A stretch of DNA of 64,000 bases from assembly GCA_902609705.1 (NCBI GenBank), contig CACLSX010000002.1, positions 16,347 to 80,346 of the forward strand. The letters are read 5' to 3'. This document shows, piece by piece, positions 52,884 to 63,563 of this stretch; the first letter of the stretch is position 1; each line of letters begins with the position of its first letter. The translations under genes and the position numbers were made by a program. The notes under the pieces are model-generated. The model saw only the letters and a program-made list of their open reading frames with translations. It was not told where the DNA came from and ran no database searches. The DNA comes from an uncultured Pelagibacteraceae bacterium. Lineage in GTDB: Bacteria > Pseudomonadota > Alphaproteobacteria > Pelagibacterales > Pelagibacteraceae.

Positions 52884-52896
52884 AAAAGGGAAAAAT

Positions 52897-54342
52897 ATGA
52901 CAATAAACTTTAAAACACCAGATATAAAAGAACTGAAACCTAGAATTCTAGTATTAGGAGTAGGAGGAGCGGGTGGAAATGCAATAAATGGAATGATTGA
53001 GGCCGGCCTTCAGGGTGTTGAGTTTATTGCAGTCAATACAGATGCTCAAGATTTAAGATTAAGTAAGGCACAAACAAAAATACAAATGGGATTAAATTTA
53101 ACTAAAGGGCTAGGAGCAGGCGCAAAACTAGATATAGGCCAAGCTGCTGCAGACGAGTCTTTAAATGAAATTGTAAATATATTGCAGGGTGCAAATATGG
53201 TTTTCATTACAGCTGGAATGGGTGGTGGGACTGGAACTGGATCTGCTCATGTAATTGCTAGAGCCGCAAAAGAACTTAATATCTTAACAGTCGGGGTTAT
53301 AACTCTACCTTTCTTGTACGAGGGCCCTTCAAGAATGAGAAAAGCTCAACAAGGCTTAGAAGAACTTCGAAAACATGTTGATACTATTATAGTTGTTCCA
53401 AATCAAAATTTATTCAAGATTGCAAGTGAACAAACAACTTTTGAAGAATCTTTTGCTTTATCAAATGATGTTTTGCTTCATGGTGTTCAAAGTATAACCG
53501 ATTTAATGGTTAGACCGGGGCTTATTAACTTAGATTTTGCCGATGTTGAAACTGTTATGAGTTCAATGGGTAAAGCTATGATGGGCACAGGTCAAGCCGA
53601 AGGAGAAGGCAGAGCAGTCAAAGCTGCTGAGTCAGCAATTAATAATCCATTAATTGACGATTATTCTTTAAAAGGGGCAAAAGGACTTTTGGTTAATATC
53701 ACTGGAGGTAAAGATTTAAAATTATTTGAAGTAGATGAAGCTGTGAATAAAGTAAGAGCCGAAGTCGATCCAGAGGCAGAATTAATTATAGGAGCTATAA
53801 CCGATGATAGTTTGGATGGATTAATGAGAGTTTCAATTGTTGCTACTGCGTTAGATGGACAACAACCAGAGCCTAAATCAGTGATTAACATGGTGCATAG
53901 AATTCAAAATAGAAATCCAGGTTATTCTGAGTTTTCAAATTCTGTTTCAACTCAATCTTTCCAATTTACAAATAATAACTCAATAATTACTAATGGAGCT
54001 AACGCTCTTAAAATTGAGGAAGAAGAGAAAAATGAAGAATTGAGTTCTAAAAGTATAGATACTAATTATACAAATGAGTCATCAAGCCCTATAAATGTTG
54101 AAGATTTAGAGCAAAATGAAGCACCTGTAGCTAGTTCAGTAAACTCTGAATTTGAAAGCACTATAGATGATCAAGTGCCTGAAAATAACGGTTTGGAGAA
54201 TTTTGAGTTGAGTGATGATGATACCCCCGAACTATTTAATTCAGATGCTAACGAGGAGTTATCAACTTCACCACAAGAGATAAACTCTGAGGAGGAAGAA
54301 GATTTAGAAATTCCAGCATTTTTGAGAAGACAAAAAAATTAA
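52897..54342 (+). CDS. ftsZ: Cell division protein FtsZ; start at 52897 ([13 protein letters not shown]), not 52729
   Basis: [53 protein letters not shown]-terminal peptide [13 protein letters not shown]. Confidence 0.97.
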   Translation: MTINFKTPDIKELKPRILVLGVGGAGGNAINGMIEAGLQGVEFIAVNTDAQDLRLSKAQTKIQMGLNLTKGLGAGAKLDIGQAAADESLNEIVNILQGANMVFITAGMGGGTGTGSAHVIARAAKELNILTVGVITLPFLYEGPSRMRKAQQGLEELRKHVDTIIVVPNQNLFKIASEQTTFEESFALSNDVLLHGVQSITDLMVRPGLINLDFADVETVMSSMGKAMMGTGQAEGEGRAVKAAESAINNPLIDDYSLKGAKGLLVNITGGKDLKLFEVDEAVNKVRAEVDPEAELIIGAITDDSLDGLMRVSIVATALDGQQPEPKSVINMVHRIQNRNPGYSEFSNSVSTQSFQFTNNNSIITNGANALKIEEEEKNEELSSKSIDTNYTNESSSPINVEDLEQNEAPVASSVNSEFESTIDDQVPENNGLENFELSDDDTPELFNSDANEELSTSPQEINSEEEEDLEIPAFLRRQKN

Positions 54343-54360
54343 TGGTCTTCAAAAAAATAA

Positions 54361-55353
54361 ATGAATGCCACCATAAATCTGGAAAAACATTTTCCAGTAT
54401 TACTAAACGAATTAGTTAGTATTATTTCCCCTCTTTATGGTGGCACATTTATCGATTGCACATTCGGTGCAGGCGGTTATTCAAAAAAGATATTAGAGAA
54501 TGACTTAAACAATATAATAGCACTAGATAGAGATAATCATGTCAATAGTATAGTCAATCAATTCCACACAAAGTATAAAAAAAGATTTAAATTTTATAAC
54601 AAAAAATTTTCGGATATTGATCAAATAAGGGAAGATAATATTAAAGCAATTATTTTTGATCTAGGATATTCGTTAAATCAGATTTCTGATCTAAATAGAG
54701 GTATATCTTTTAAAAGCACAGGCAAACTAGACATGAGAATGGGATTAAATGATTTTTCTTGTGATGATGTAATTTCAAAAATGAGCCAACAAAGTCTTTT
54801 TAAAATCTTCAAATATTTTGGCGAGGAAAAATATGCAAAACCAATATCAAAAAAAATAGTACAATTAAGAAAAAATAAAAAAATTAAAACTGAAAATTTA
54901 GTAGAAATCATTGAAGGTGTAAAAAAAAAGAAAAGTGGAAAAAACAAATCCACTAAAGTTTTTCAAGCTCTTAGAATTTATGTAAATAAAGAGATATCTG
55001 AGCTGATATATGGTTTAATAAAAGCCTATAATATTTTGCCAATTGGTGGATTAATAGCAGTTGTTACTTTTCATTCTATCGAGGATAAAATAGTAAAGTT
55101 TTTTTTTAAAGAATACTCAGAAGTAAAAAATTCTTCTAGGTATTTACCAAAAAGTATTTTAACTAAAAAGTATTTTAATTTAACCAAAAAAAAACCAATA
55201 ACTCCATCATTTACTGAGGTTAACATTAATCCTCCTTCAAGGTCAGCAAAACTTAGATTTGCGTATAAATTAGAGAATGGATGTAACTTTAAAAAATTTA
55301 TTAATAATTTTACTTACTTAAAAGACATAGAAAATTTGAACTTTGATGCATAA
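54361..55353 (+). CDS. rsmH: 16S rRNA (cytosine(1402)-N(4))-methyltransferase
   Basis: HFPVLLNELVSII, FIDCTFGAGGYSKKIL, DLGYSLNQI, VVTFHSIEDKIVKFFFKE, NPPSRSAKLRFAYK. Confidence 0.95.
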   Translation: MNATINLEKHFPVLLNELVSIISPLYGGTFIDCTFGAGGYSKKILENDLNNIIALDRDNHVNSIVNQFHTKYKKRFKFYNKKFSDIDQIREDNIKAIIFDLGYSLNQISDLNRGISFKSTGKLDMRMGLNDFSCDDVISKMSQQSLFKIFKYFGEEKYAKPISKKIVQLRKNKKIKTENLVEIIEGVKKKKSGKNKSTKVFQALRIYVNKEISELIYGLIKAYNILPIGGLIAVVTFHSIEDKIVKFFFKEYSEVKNSSRYLPKSILTKKYFNLTKKKPITPSFTEVNINPPSRSAKLRFAYKLENGCNFKKFINNFTYLKDIENLNFDA

Positions 55354-55618
55354 AAAAATTCTTTTAATTATACCAATTATTATTCTTATAATTTCAACTG
55401 CTTTTACAAAAAATTCGACAAAAAAACTTGATAAACAAATTTTTGAAATTCAAGAGGATATCAGAGCTCTTAATGATATTTATGAGTTAGTTTTATTTGA
55501 TTACAACTACCTTACATCACCAAATAAGTTAATGGAATATTCCAAATTATATTTTGATAAAGAATTAAAAAAAAAAAAAATTACGGATTTAAAAATTCTT
55601 AAATTTAATAATGAATAA
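55343..55618 (+). CDS. ftsL: FtsL-like divisome protein
   Basis: 91 aa, N-terminal TM, position between rsmH and ftsI. Confidence 0.65.
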   Translation: MMHKKILLIIPIIILIISTAFTKNSTKKLDKQIFEIQEDIRALNDIYELVLFDYNYLTSPNKLMEYSKLYFDKELKKKKITDLKILKFNNE

Positions 55619-57242
55619 TATTGACGAAAATTTTAAATTTGAAGCAAATAGATCAAATTTAAAAATATCTTTTGAACGTATTTCATTTATTTTCTTCATA
55701 TTTTTTATAATTACAATAATTTTTACGTCTAAAACAATCTATTTAGGATTTAAGAAAACAAACCAAACTCAAACTGTAAAAGAAAAAGAGAAATATAGAG
55801 CATCTATCATGGATAGAAATGGAAATATTATTGCTAAAACTGTACGTGTGACTAATTTGGGTATAAATCCAAATCAACTAATTAACAAAGAAAAATTATT
55901 AATTTCTCTAAAATTAATATTTCCTGACAAGAATTTTGAAAAGGAAATCAATGGAAAAAAGTTTTTTTATGTCAAAAAGAAAATATCTCCATCAAAACTT
56001 GAAAAAATAAAATTACTTGGAGAAAAATCATTCAAGGAGGAAGAAAACATTACTCGTGTTTATCCTAACGGTAATCTGTTCAGTCATATATTGGGACAGA
56101 TTGATACGGATAACAATGGTGTTTCTGGTATTGAAAAATCTTTTGACTATGAATTAACAACTTCAAACAAGCCATTAAAGCTTTCTTTAGATACTGAAAT
56201 ACAATACTTGATAAGAGAGGAATTGATAAAATTTCAAAAAATTTTTAATAGTTATGGAAGTACAGCTATTTTAATGAATGTTAACAGTGGCGAGATTCTT
56301 TCAATGGTTTCTATACCAGATTTTGATTTAAATAAAAGAGAATACATTTCTGATGAAAAATTTATAAATAGATCCACAAAAGGTGTCTATGAACTTGGGT
56401 CAGTTTTTAAAACGTTTACATTGGCTGCTGGGCTTCAACAAAATGTTATCCAAGAAGATACCCTTTTTAAAAATTTACCAAAAAAAATAAAATGTGCTGG
56501 AAGGTCAATTTCTGAATATGATATGGATATCCCATCTAGTCTTACCGCTGAAGAAATATTAATTAGATCTGGAAATATTGGTTCAATCAAAATTGCTCAG
56601 AAAGTTGGGTTAGAAAATTTTAAAGATTTTCTAGAAAATTTAGATTTATTAAATAAAATACAATTTGATATAGAGGAAGTTGGAAATCCAATCCCATTTA
56701 AATGGGGAAAATGTAAATTAGCTACATCAGCGTATGGTCATGGTATAACAACTACACCACTTCAACTTGCAAAAGCTTATGCAATAATTGCAAATGGTGG
56801 ATATAAAATAAAACCAACTTTAATTAAAAAAGAGAAAAATTTAAAAAGAGGTGAGCAAATAATAACACAAGAAAATTCCAATAAAATTAACGAAATATTA
56901 AGAAAAATTGTAACATCCGAACAGGGCACTGCTAATTTAGCAAATATTGTTGGTTATGAAATTGCTGGAAAAACAGGAACAGCACAAAAATCTATAAAGG
57001 GCAAATATTCTAAAAAAAAAATAAATACTTTTGCTTCAATTTTTCCAATATCCTCTCCAAAATATGTTTTAATTGTTTTGTTAGATGAACCAAAATTGAG
57101 TGAAACTTATGTTTATGAATATAATGATGGTAAAAAAAGGAAGATAGTAGGCACACCTTTTAATACTGCTGGCTGGACTTCAGTTGAGGTTGCCAAAAAT
57201 ATAATTGAAAAAATCGGGCCTATTTTAGCCATAAATTATTAA
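55611..57242 (+). CDS. ftsI: Peptidoglycan transpeptidase FtsI/PBP3
   Basis: RASIMDRNGNIIAKTV, STKGVYELGSVFKTFTLAAGL, SGNIGSI, IAGKTGTAQK. Confidence 0.93.
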   Translation: MNNIDENFKFEANRSNLKISFERISFIFFIFFIITIIFTSKTIYLGFKKTNQTQTVKEKEKYRASIMDRNGNIIAKTVRVTNLGINPNQLINKEKLLISLKLIFPDKNFEKEINGKKFFYVKKKISPSKLEKIKLLGEKSFKEEENITRVYPNGNLFSHILGQIDTDNNGVSGIEKSFDYELTTSNKPLKLSLDTEIQYLIREELIKFQKIFNSYGSTAILMNVNSGEILSMVSIPDFDLNKREYISDEKFINRSTKGVYELGSVFKTFTLAAGLQQNVIQEDTLFKNLPKKIKCAGRSISEYDMDIPSSLTAEEILIRSGNIGSIKIAQKVGLENFKDFLENLDLLNKIQFDIEEVGNPIPFKWGKCKLATSAYGHGITTTPLQLAKAYAIIANGGYKIKPTLIKKEKNLKRGEQIITQENSNKINEILRKIVTSEQGTANLANIVGYEIAGKTGTAQKSIKGKYSKKKINTFASIFPISSPKYVLIVLLDEPKLSETYVYEYNDGKKRKIVGTPFNTAGWTSVEVAKNIIEKIGPILAINY

Positions 57243-57253
57243 GAAATTTAATA

Positions 57254-60082
57254 ATGATATTAAAAAACTTTTTTAAAAATCTTAAAAAAGATTTTAACGA
57301 TAAAAGTTTTAATGGATTTGAATTTAATTCGAAAAAAATAAAAAAAAATTATATTTTTTTTGCAATACAAGGTAGTAAATTTAATGGAAATAATTTCATA
57401 AATGATGCCATAATAAGAGGAGCTCGAATAATTGTATCAAATAAGTTTAAAACTGGGATCTATAAAGGTGTATTATATATAAAAGTAAGCGATCCTAGAT
57501 TAGCCTTATCGAATTTTGCAAATAAATATTACGATAAAAAACCAAATAATATAATTGCTGTGACTGGTACAAACGGTAAATCGTCTATAGTCAATTTTTA
57601 TTATCAGATATTAAAACTTAATAAAAAAAGAGTAGCCTCAATTGGAACTTTAGGTGCCAAATCAAATGGTGTTAACTTAAAACTTAATAATACAACTGTT
57701 GATGCTATTACAATTAATAAAATACTTGCAAATTTAAAGTATAAAAAAATTGAAAATGTAATTTTAGAAGCATCAAGTCATGGCCTCCATCAAAAAAGAT
57801 TACATGGTATTAAATTTAGCACATCTATATTCACTAATTTAAGCAGAGATCATTTAGATTATCACAAAAATTATAATAATTATTTTAAATCAAAATTAAT
57901 TTTATTTAATGAGTTGACAAAGAAAAATGGAAATTTGATATTTGATAATGATTTAAAATATGCACATACTTTTAAAAAAATAGCCAAAAGAAAAAAATTA
58001 AATTTATTAAACATTGGTACATCGGATGGTCATTTAAAAATTAATTCAATTAAAGTTTTAAATAACTACCAACATATAAAGTTTACTTTTCAAAATAAGG
58101 AATACCAATTTAAAACAAGCCTAATTGGAAAAATACAAATTAAGAATTTGATGATAGCTGTTGCAGCAGCAATTAAAAGTAATCTAAAAATTGATGATAT
58201 TGTTAAAAAACTTAAGTATATTAAACCTGCAAAAGGAAGGCTCGAGATAATCGGAACAACCAAAGATAATTCAATTTTTATTTTAGACTATGCTCATACT
58301 CCAGAGGCTCTTAAAACTAGTATAGAAAATATTAAGGAACAATTTGGTTTAAGAAAAATTAATATTGTATTTGGATGTGGTGGTGAAAGAGATAAAGAAA
58401 AAAGACCAATAATGGGCAAAATTGCTAACAAACTATGTAATTATATTTATCTTACAGACGATAATCCTAGAAGTGAAAATCCAGAAAATATTAGAGCAAG
58501 TATAAAGAAATCAATTTTACCATCTAAAATGATCGAAATACCATCAAGAAAATTAGCTATAAAAAAAGCAATTTTAAATAGTAAGTCTGATGAGGTTTTA
58601 ATTATTGCAGGAAAGGGACATGAAAACACTCAAGAATATATTAAGAAAAATAAATTTTCTGACAAAGATAATATAAAAAAATCAATAATTTTAAAAAATA
58701 GAATTTTATCAAATGATTGGAAATTAAATATACTTAAAGAAATTATAAATAACAAAAAATTAGATAGAATAAAAAATTTAAAAATTAGCACTAATTCGAA
58801 AGAACAAAATAAAGGTAAAATTTTCCTTGGAATTAAGGGGAAATCTTTTAATGGAAATGATTTTGCATACGAAGCTCTAAAAAATGGAGCAAAATTAGCA
58901 ATACTTCAAAATAATAAAAATGATGGTAAAAAAAGGATTAATGTTAAAAGTACTCTAGAATTATTAATTAAATTTTCACAAAAGATAAGAATTTCTTCTA
59001 ATGCATCTCAAGTTGCAATTACAGGATCTTCAGGCAAAACTTCGCTAAAAGAATTATTAGGGCAATGTCTTCAAAAAAATTATTCCACAACATTTTCAAA
59101 AAATTCATTCAATAATAAATTCGGTTTACCGATTTCATTAATAAATTTAAATAAGGATACGAATTATGGAATATTTGAAATTGGAATGGATAAAAAGGGA
59201 GAAATAGACTATTTATCAAAAATAATTAAACCAGACGTTGGAGTTATTACAAATATTAGTTATGCGCACGCCAAGAATTTTAAATCTTTATTTGATATAG
59301 CTAAAGCTAAATCAGAGATTATTTTCAACATAAGAAAAAATGGTACAATTGTATTGAATAAAGATGATAAATTTTTTGATTTTTTTTTAAATTTAGCAAA
59401 CAAAAATAATTTAAATATTATTTCATTTGGTAAACATAAAAATTCTAATATTAAATTATCTAAATTAAAAAAATCTAAAAAATCTTATATCATTTATATT
59501 GACGTAGCTTCTAAAACTTTTAAGTTTAAAATTAATAATAATTTATTACCTTATTTAGATAATATATTGGCTTCCATAGCAGTTTGTAAAAGTTTAAATA
59601 TCATTGATAAAATAAAAAGTAACTTTTTTTCTAATTATAAAATACCAAGTGGTAGAGGAAACATAAAAAAATTCACTATTGGCTCTAAAAAAGTTAATAT
59701 AATAGATGAAAGTTATAACTCAAATCCATTATCTCTTAATTTCTCAATTAAGAAATTTGATAATTTAAAAGTAAATCCAAATAAAAAATTTATCCTACTA
59801 GGTGACATGTTAGAATTAGGAAAATTTTCAAAAAAACTTCATATTGAAGCTGCAAAAGATATCAATAAGGCAAAGTTCAAAAAGTTGTTTGTTTATGGGA
59901 ATTATATAACAGAAACATTTAACAAAATTAGAACACAAAAAAGAGGAAAAATACTAAAATCAACTAGTGAAATTCTTAATATAATAAAAAATGATTTAAA
60001 TAATGGTGATTTTTTAATGATAAAGGGCTCAAATTCTACAGGACTAAATAAAATAACCAAACAAATTGGATCGAAATTTTAA
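57254..60082 (+). CDS. murEF: MurE-MurF bifunctional fusion (942 aa)
   Basis: MurE half: VTGTNGKSSIVNFYYQILKLN, DNPRSENPENIRASI; MurF half: ITGSSGKTSLKELLGQCLQKNYSTTFSKNSFNNKFGLPISLINLN, IDESYNSNPLSL, LLGDMLELG. Confidence 0.93.
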   Translation: MILKNFFKNLKKDFNDKSFNGFEFNSKKIKKNYIFFAIQGSKFNGNNFINDAIIRGARIIVSNKFKTGIYKGVLYIKVSDPRLALSNFANKYYDKKPNNIIAVTGTNGKSSIVNFYYQILKLNKKRVASIGTLGAKSNGVNLKLNNTTVDAITINKILANLKYKKIENVILEASSHGLHQKRLHGIKFSTSIFTNLSRDHLDYHKNYNNYFKSKLILFNELTKKNGNLIFDNDLKYAHTFKKIAKRKKLNLLNIGTSDGHLKINSIKVLNNYQHIKFTFQNKEYQFKTSLIGKIQIKNLMIAVAAAIKSNLKIDDIVKKLKYIKPAKGRLEIIGTTKDNSIFILDYAHTPEALKTSIENIKEQFGLRKINIVFGCGGERDKEKRPIMGKIANKLCNYIYLTDDNPRSENPENIRASIKKSILPSKMIEIPSRKLAIKKAILNSKSDEVLIIAGKGHENTQEYIKKNKFSDKDNIKKSIILKNRILSNDWKLNILKEIINNKKLDRIKNLKISTNSKEQNKGKIFLGIKGKSFNGNDFAYEALKNGAKLAILQNNKNDGKKRINVKSTLELLIKFSQKIRISSNASQVAITGSSGKTSLKELLGQCLQKNYSTTFSKNSFNNKFGLPISLINLNKDTNYGIFEIGMDKKGEIDYLSKIIKPDVGVITNISYAHAKNFKSLFDIAKAKSEIIFNIRKNGTIVLNKDDKFFDFFLNLANKNNLNIISFGKHKNSNIKLSKLKKSKKSYIIYIDVASKTFKFKINNNLLPYLDNILASIAVCKSLNIIDKIKSNFFSNYKIPSGRGNIKKFTIGSKKVNIIDESYNSNPLSLNFSIKKFDNLKVNPNKKFILLGDMLELGKFSKKLHIEAAKDINKAKFKKLFVYGNYITETFNKIRTQKRGKILKSTSEILNIIKNDLNNGDFLMIKGSNSTGLNKITKQIGSKF

Positions 60083-61167
60083 TGTTGTTTGAACTTTTTT
60101 CAATTCTAGTAGATCAATTTAGTTTTTTGAATGTTTTTAAATATTTAACAGTAAGAACTGGTCTTTCTATGTTTACAGCTATGGTTGTTGTTTTTTTTGT
60201 TGGAAACCCATTAATTAATTTTTTTTCTTCAAAACAGATTCATAATCCAATCAGAGAAGATGGACCTAGCGATCATATAATTAGAAAAATTGGAACTCCT
60301 ACAATGGGAGGACTAATAATATTACTAGGTGTTTTTTCAGGAGTATTACTATGGGGTGACTTATCAAACCCTTACAATTGGTTTTTAATATTTATTGCAG
60401 CTTCTTTTGGATTATTGGGAGCTTATGACGATTACAAAAAAATAAAGTTAAAAAGTTCGAATGGAATTTCTTCTAAACTAAAGTTCTCTCTACAAATTAT
60501 TTTAGCTTTAATTGGTATATTTATACTTTATATCACAAGTAATTCTGATCAAATAAATAATCTATATTTTCCTTTTTTCAAAAACTTAGTAATCAATCTT
60601 GGCTGGTTTTTTATACCTTTTTATATGTTCATATTAGTTGGAGCTTCAAATGCAGTTAATTTAACAGATGGTTTAGACGGATTAGCAACAGTTCCAGTTA
60701 TGTTAGTTGCCGCTTGTTTTGCATTTATTAGTTACGTCTCTGGTAACATAATTTTTTCTGATTATCTTCAGATAACATATATAGAGGGTGTAGGAGAAGC
60801 TTCGATTTTTTGTGGATCAATAATCGGGGCTTGTTTAGGGTTTTTATGGTTTAATGCACCACCGGCAAAAATTTTTATGGGAGACACTGGATCTTTATCA
60901 TTAGGTGGTTCACTGGGAGCGGTTGGTATAATAACTAAGCACGAAATTGTGTTAGCAATAACAGGCGGATTGTTTGTTTTAGAAGCTGTTTCTGTAATAG
61001 TTCAAGTTATTTCCTATAAATTAACAGGTAAAAGAATATTTAAAATGGCTCCAATACACCATCATTTTGAAAAAAAAGGATGGCCAGAGTCAACGGTTGT
61101 AATTAGATTTTGGATAATTTCTATTATCCTAGCGATGATTGGATTAGCAACTTTGAAACTTAGATAA
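60082..61167 (+). CDS. mraY: Phospho-N-acetylmuramoyl-pentapeptide transferase
   Basis: IGTPTMGGLIILLGV, GAYDDYKK, NAVNLTDGLDGLA, APIHHHFEKKGWPES. Confidence 0.97.
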   Translation: MLFELFSILVDQFSFLNVFKYLTVRTGLSMFTAMVVVFFVGNPLINFFSSKQIHNPIREDGPSDHIIRKIGTPTMGGLIILLGVFSGVLLWGDLSNPYNWFLIFIAASFGLLGAYDDYKKIKLKSSNGISSKLKFSLQIILALIGIFILYITSNSDQINNLYFPFFKNLVINLGWFFIPFYMFILVGASNAVNLTDGLDGLATVPVMLVAACFAFISYVSGNIIFSDYLQITYIEGVGEASIFCGSIIGACLGFLWFNAPPAKIFMGDTGSLSLGGSLGAVGIITKHEIVLAITGGLFVLEAVSVIVQVISYKLTGKRIFKMAPIHHHFEKKGWPESTVVIRFWIISIILAMIGLATLKLR

Positions 61168-62456
61168 TGAAATTAAAAAATGAAACGTTAAGTAAAAATT
61201 TTTTAATTTATGGTTTTGGAAAATCTGGAATTTCATCATTAAAATATTTAAAAAAAAAAAATAGGTGTTTTATTTTCGATGATGATAAGAAAAAAATTAA
61301 AAATAAATATAAAAAATTTTTTATTTCTAAATCAAAATTATTAAATAATAATTTTGATTATATAGTTATAAGTCCCGGTATTAATATAAATAGATGCCAG
61401 TTATCAAATTATTTAAAAAAGAACCAAAAAAAAGTTATTACTGATTTTGATATTTTTTATAAATTTAACCCTGAAGTTTTAACAATTACGATTACTGGTA
61501 CGAACGGAAAGTCAACTACAAGTAAGTTGCTTTATGATATTTTAAAGAAACACCATTATGATACTAGGCTAACTGGAAATATTGGAAATCCTATTTTAAA
61601 GGAAAAAAAAGTTACCAAAAATACTATCTTTGTTATTGAAGCTTCTTCCTATCAGCTGGCTTATAGTAAATATTTCAAATCAAACTTTTCTATAATCATG
61701 AATATTTCCCCAGATCATTTAGAAAGGCATAATACAATGAAAAATTATGTATTATCAAAATTAAAATGTGTAATAAGACAAAACGAAAATGATGTAGCAA
61801 TAATAACAAACACTAATTTATTGAAAGACTTATTAAGAACTAAAAATATAAAATCCAAAATAATATATTTAAGCAAAAATAAGTATGCATATTTAAAAAA
61901 TAAATTAAGTAATGATAATTTTAAAAATTCAACAAATTTTCAAAATTTAAATTTTTTATTTGAGCTATCGAAACATATGAAACTTAATTTAAAAACTGTA
62001 ATAAAAACTATTAATAAATTTAAACCTTTGAAATTTAGACAGGAAGTGATCCATCAATCAAAATATTTAAAAATAATAAACGACTCTAAGTCAACAACAT
62101 TATCTTCTACTGTTCCATTTTTAGAATCCAATGAAAAAATTATATGGATCTTGGGAGGATTATTTAAAAAGGGGGACAAATTTAATTTAAATAAAAAGTA
62201 TTTTAAAAATTTAGAAGCATATATTTATGGAAAAGATAGACAAGTTTTCCTCAAACTATTTAAAAATAAAATTAAGGTTAATCTATCAAAAGATCTGAGA
62301 AATACTCTTAAATTAATTCCAAACCTTAAGGATATAAAAACAAAAGTTACAGTTTTATTTAGCCCATCGGCCGCATCATTTGATCAATACAAAAATTTTG
62401 AAGAAAGAGGTAGACAATTCAATATGTTAATAAAAAGATATTTACCAATTGAATGA
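61167..62456 (+). CDS. murD: UDP-N-acetylmuramoylalanine-D-glutamate ligase
   Basis: ITGTNGKSTTSKLLYDIL, LTGNIGNPIL, EASSYQLAYS, ILGGLFKKGDKF. Confidence 0.93.
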   Translation: MKLKNETLSKNFLIYGFGKSGISSLKYLKKKNRCFIFDDDKKKIKNKYKKFFISKSKLLNNNFDYIVISPGININRCQLSNYLKKNQKKVITDFDIFYKFNPEVLTITITGTNGKSTTSKLLYDILKKHHYDTRLTGNIGNPILKEKKVTKNTIFVIEASSYQLAYSKYFKSNFSIIMNISPDHLERHNTMKNYVLSKLKCVIRQNENDVAIITNTNLLKDLLRTKNIKSKIIYLSKNKYAYLKNKLSNDNFKNSTNFQNLNFLFELSKHMKLNLKTVIKTINKFKPLKFRQEVIHQSKYLKIINDSKSTTLSSTVPFLESNEKIIWILGGLFKKGDKFNLNKKYFKNLEAYIYGKDRQVFLKLFKNKIKVNLSKDLRNTLKLIPNLKDIKTKVTVLFSPSAASFDQYKNFEERGRQFNMLIKRYLPIE

Positions 62457-63562
62457 ATAAATATTTTGATACATTTTATGATTGGTGGAAAAACATCGAT
62501 AAAACAATTTTTTTGATAATAAGTCTATTATTTTCACTAGGATTGTTCTTTTCTTTAGTTTCAACTTCAATAATCGCATCAGATAAATTAAACACAAATT
62601 CTTACTATTTTTTTTTAAAACATTTAATTTTTGTTTTAATAGGAATATTTTTAATTTTATTTTTATCTCTACTAGATCAAAAAATTTTAATTAGGTTATC
62701 AGTCGTATTATTTGTTATCACATTTATAAGTTTATTCTTAGTTCCATTAATAGGAGTTGAGGTCAAAGGGTCAAAGAGATGGTTAGATATTGGCTCATTA
62801 CCCAGGTTTCAACCTATTGAAACTTTAAAACCTTTTTTTGTTATTGTTATTTCACTAATAATTTCATTAGAAAAAAAAAATCTTTATATAAAATATCTCT
62901 TGAGTTCAGTCATTTTAGTGCCAATTATAATTTTACTCTTATCTCAACCAGACTTGGGACAAACATTATTAATAATATCTGTTTGGCTCGCTATTATTTT
63001 TGTTTCAGGAATAAATTTATTACTTTTTGCAATCTCATTATTAGCTGTGAGTTCATTAACTCTATTTTTAGTCTTTTTGGTGCCAAAGTTTGAATACATA
63101 AAAATAAGATTAATGTCATTTTTAGATAATTCTAGCGGTAATAATTACCAGGCTGATAAAGCAAGCGATGCAATATCAAGTGGAAGTTTTTTTGGAAAAG
63201 GAATAGGTGAAGGAACTTTAAATTCAAGAATACCAGAAGCACATACAGATTATATAATTTCTGTAATTGCAGAAGAATTTGGAGTAATTATCTTAATAGG
63301 TATAATATTACTTTATTTAATATTATCTTATAGAGTTTTAAAAAAAATAAATTTTACAAAAAATAATAATTTTAAACTTATATTAGTTGGAAGTATTTCA
63401 ATAATACTATTGCAAACTTTTATTCATATTGGTGTAAATATAAGAATGCTTCCTACTACGGGCATGACTATGCCTTTTATTAGTTATGGTGGTTCCTCAA
63501 TAGTTGGAACATCAATTTTAACTGGAATAATATTAAATTTAACGAAAAGAAAATTAAATTAG
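62453..63562 (+). CDS. ftsW: FtsW (SEDS family)
   Basis: VKGSKRWLDIGSLPRFQPIETLKPFFVI, QPDLGQTLLI, PEAHTDYIISVIAEEFG, MRMLPTTGMTMPFISYGGSS-like motif. Confidence 0.95.
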   Translation: MNKYFDTFYDWWKNIDKTIFLIISLLFSLGLFFSLVSTSIIASDKLNTNSYYFFLKHLIFVLIGIFLILFLSLLDQKILIRLSVVLFVITFISLFLVPLIGVEVKGSKRWLDIGSLPRFQPIETLKPFFVIVISLIISLEKKNLYIKYLLSSVILVPIIILLLSQPDLGQTLLIISVWLAIIFVSGINLLLFAISLLAVSSLTLFLVFLVPKFEYIKIRLMSFLDNSSGNNYQADKASDAISSGSFFGKGIGEGTLNSRIPEAHTDYIISVIAEEFGVIILIGIILLYLILSYRVLKKINFTKNNNFKLILVGSISIILLQTFIHIGVNIRMLPTTGMTMPFISYGGSSIVGTSILTGIILNLTKRKLN

Positions 63563-63563
63563 T

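Noticed and set aside
52729-52896. N-terminal extension of FtsZ overlapping mraZ
   Set aside because: The extension is out-of-frame mraZ sequence; the ATG at 52897, 14 nt after the mraZ stop with a purine-rich upstream, gives a normal FtsZ N-terminus.
55343-55618. Programmed frameshift fusing ftsL to ftsI at the 14-A tract
   Set aside because: Both alternative frames after the tract hit stop codons before the ftsI start, so no fusion product is possible.
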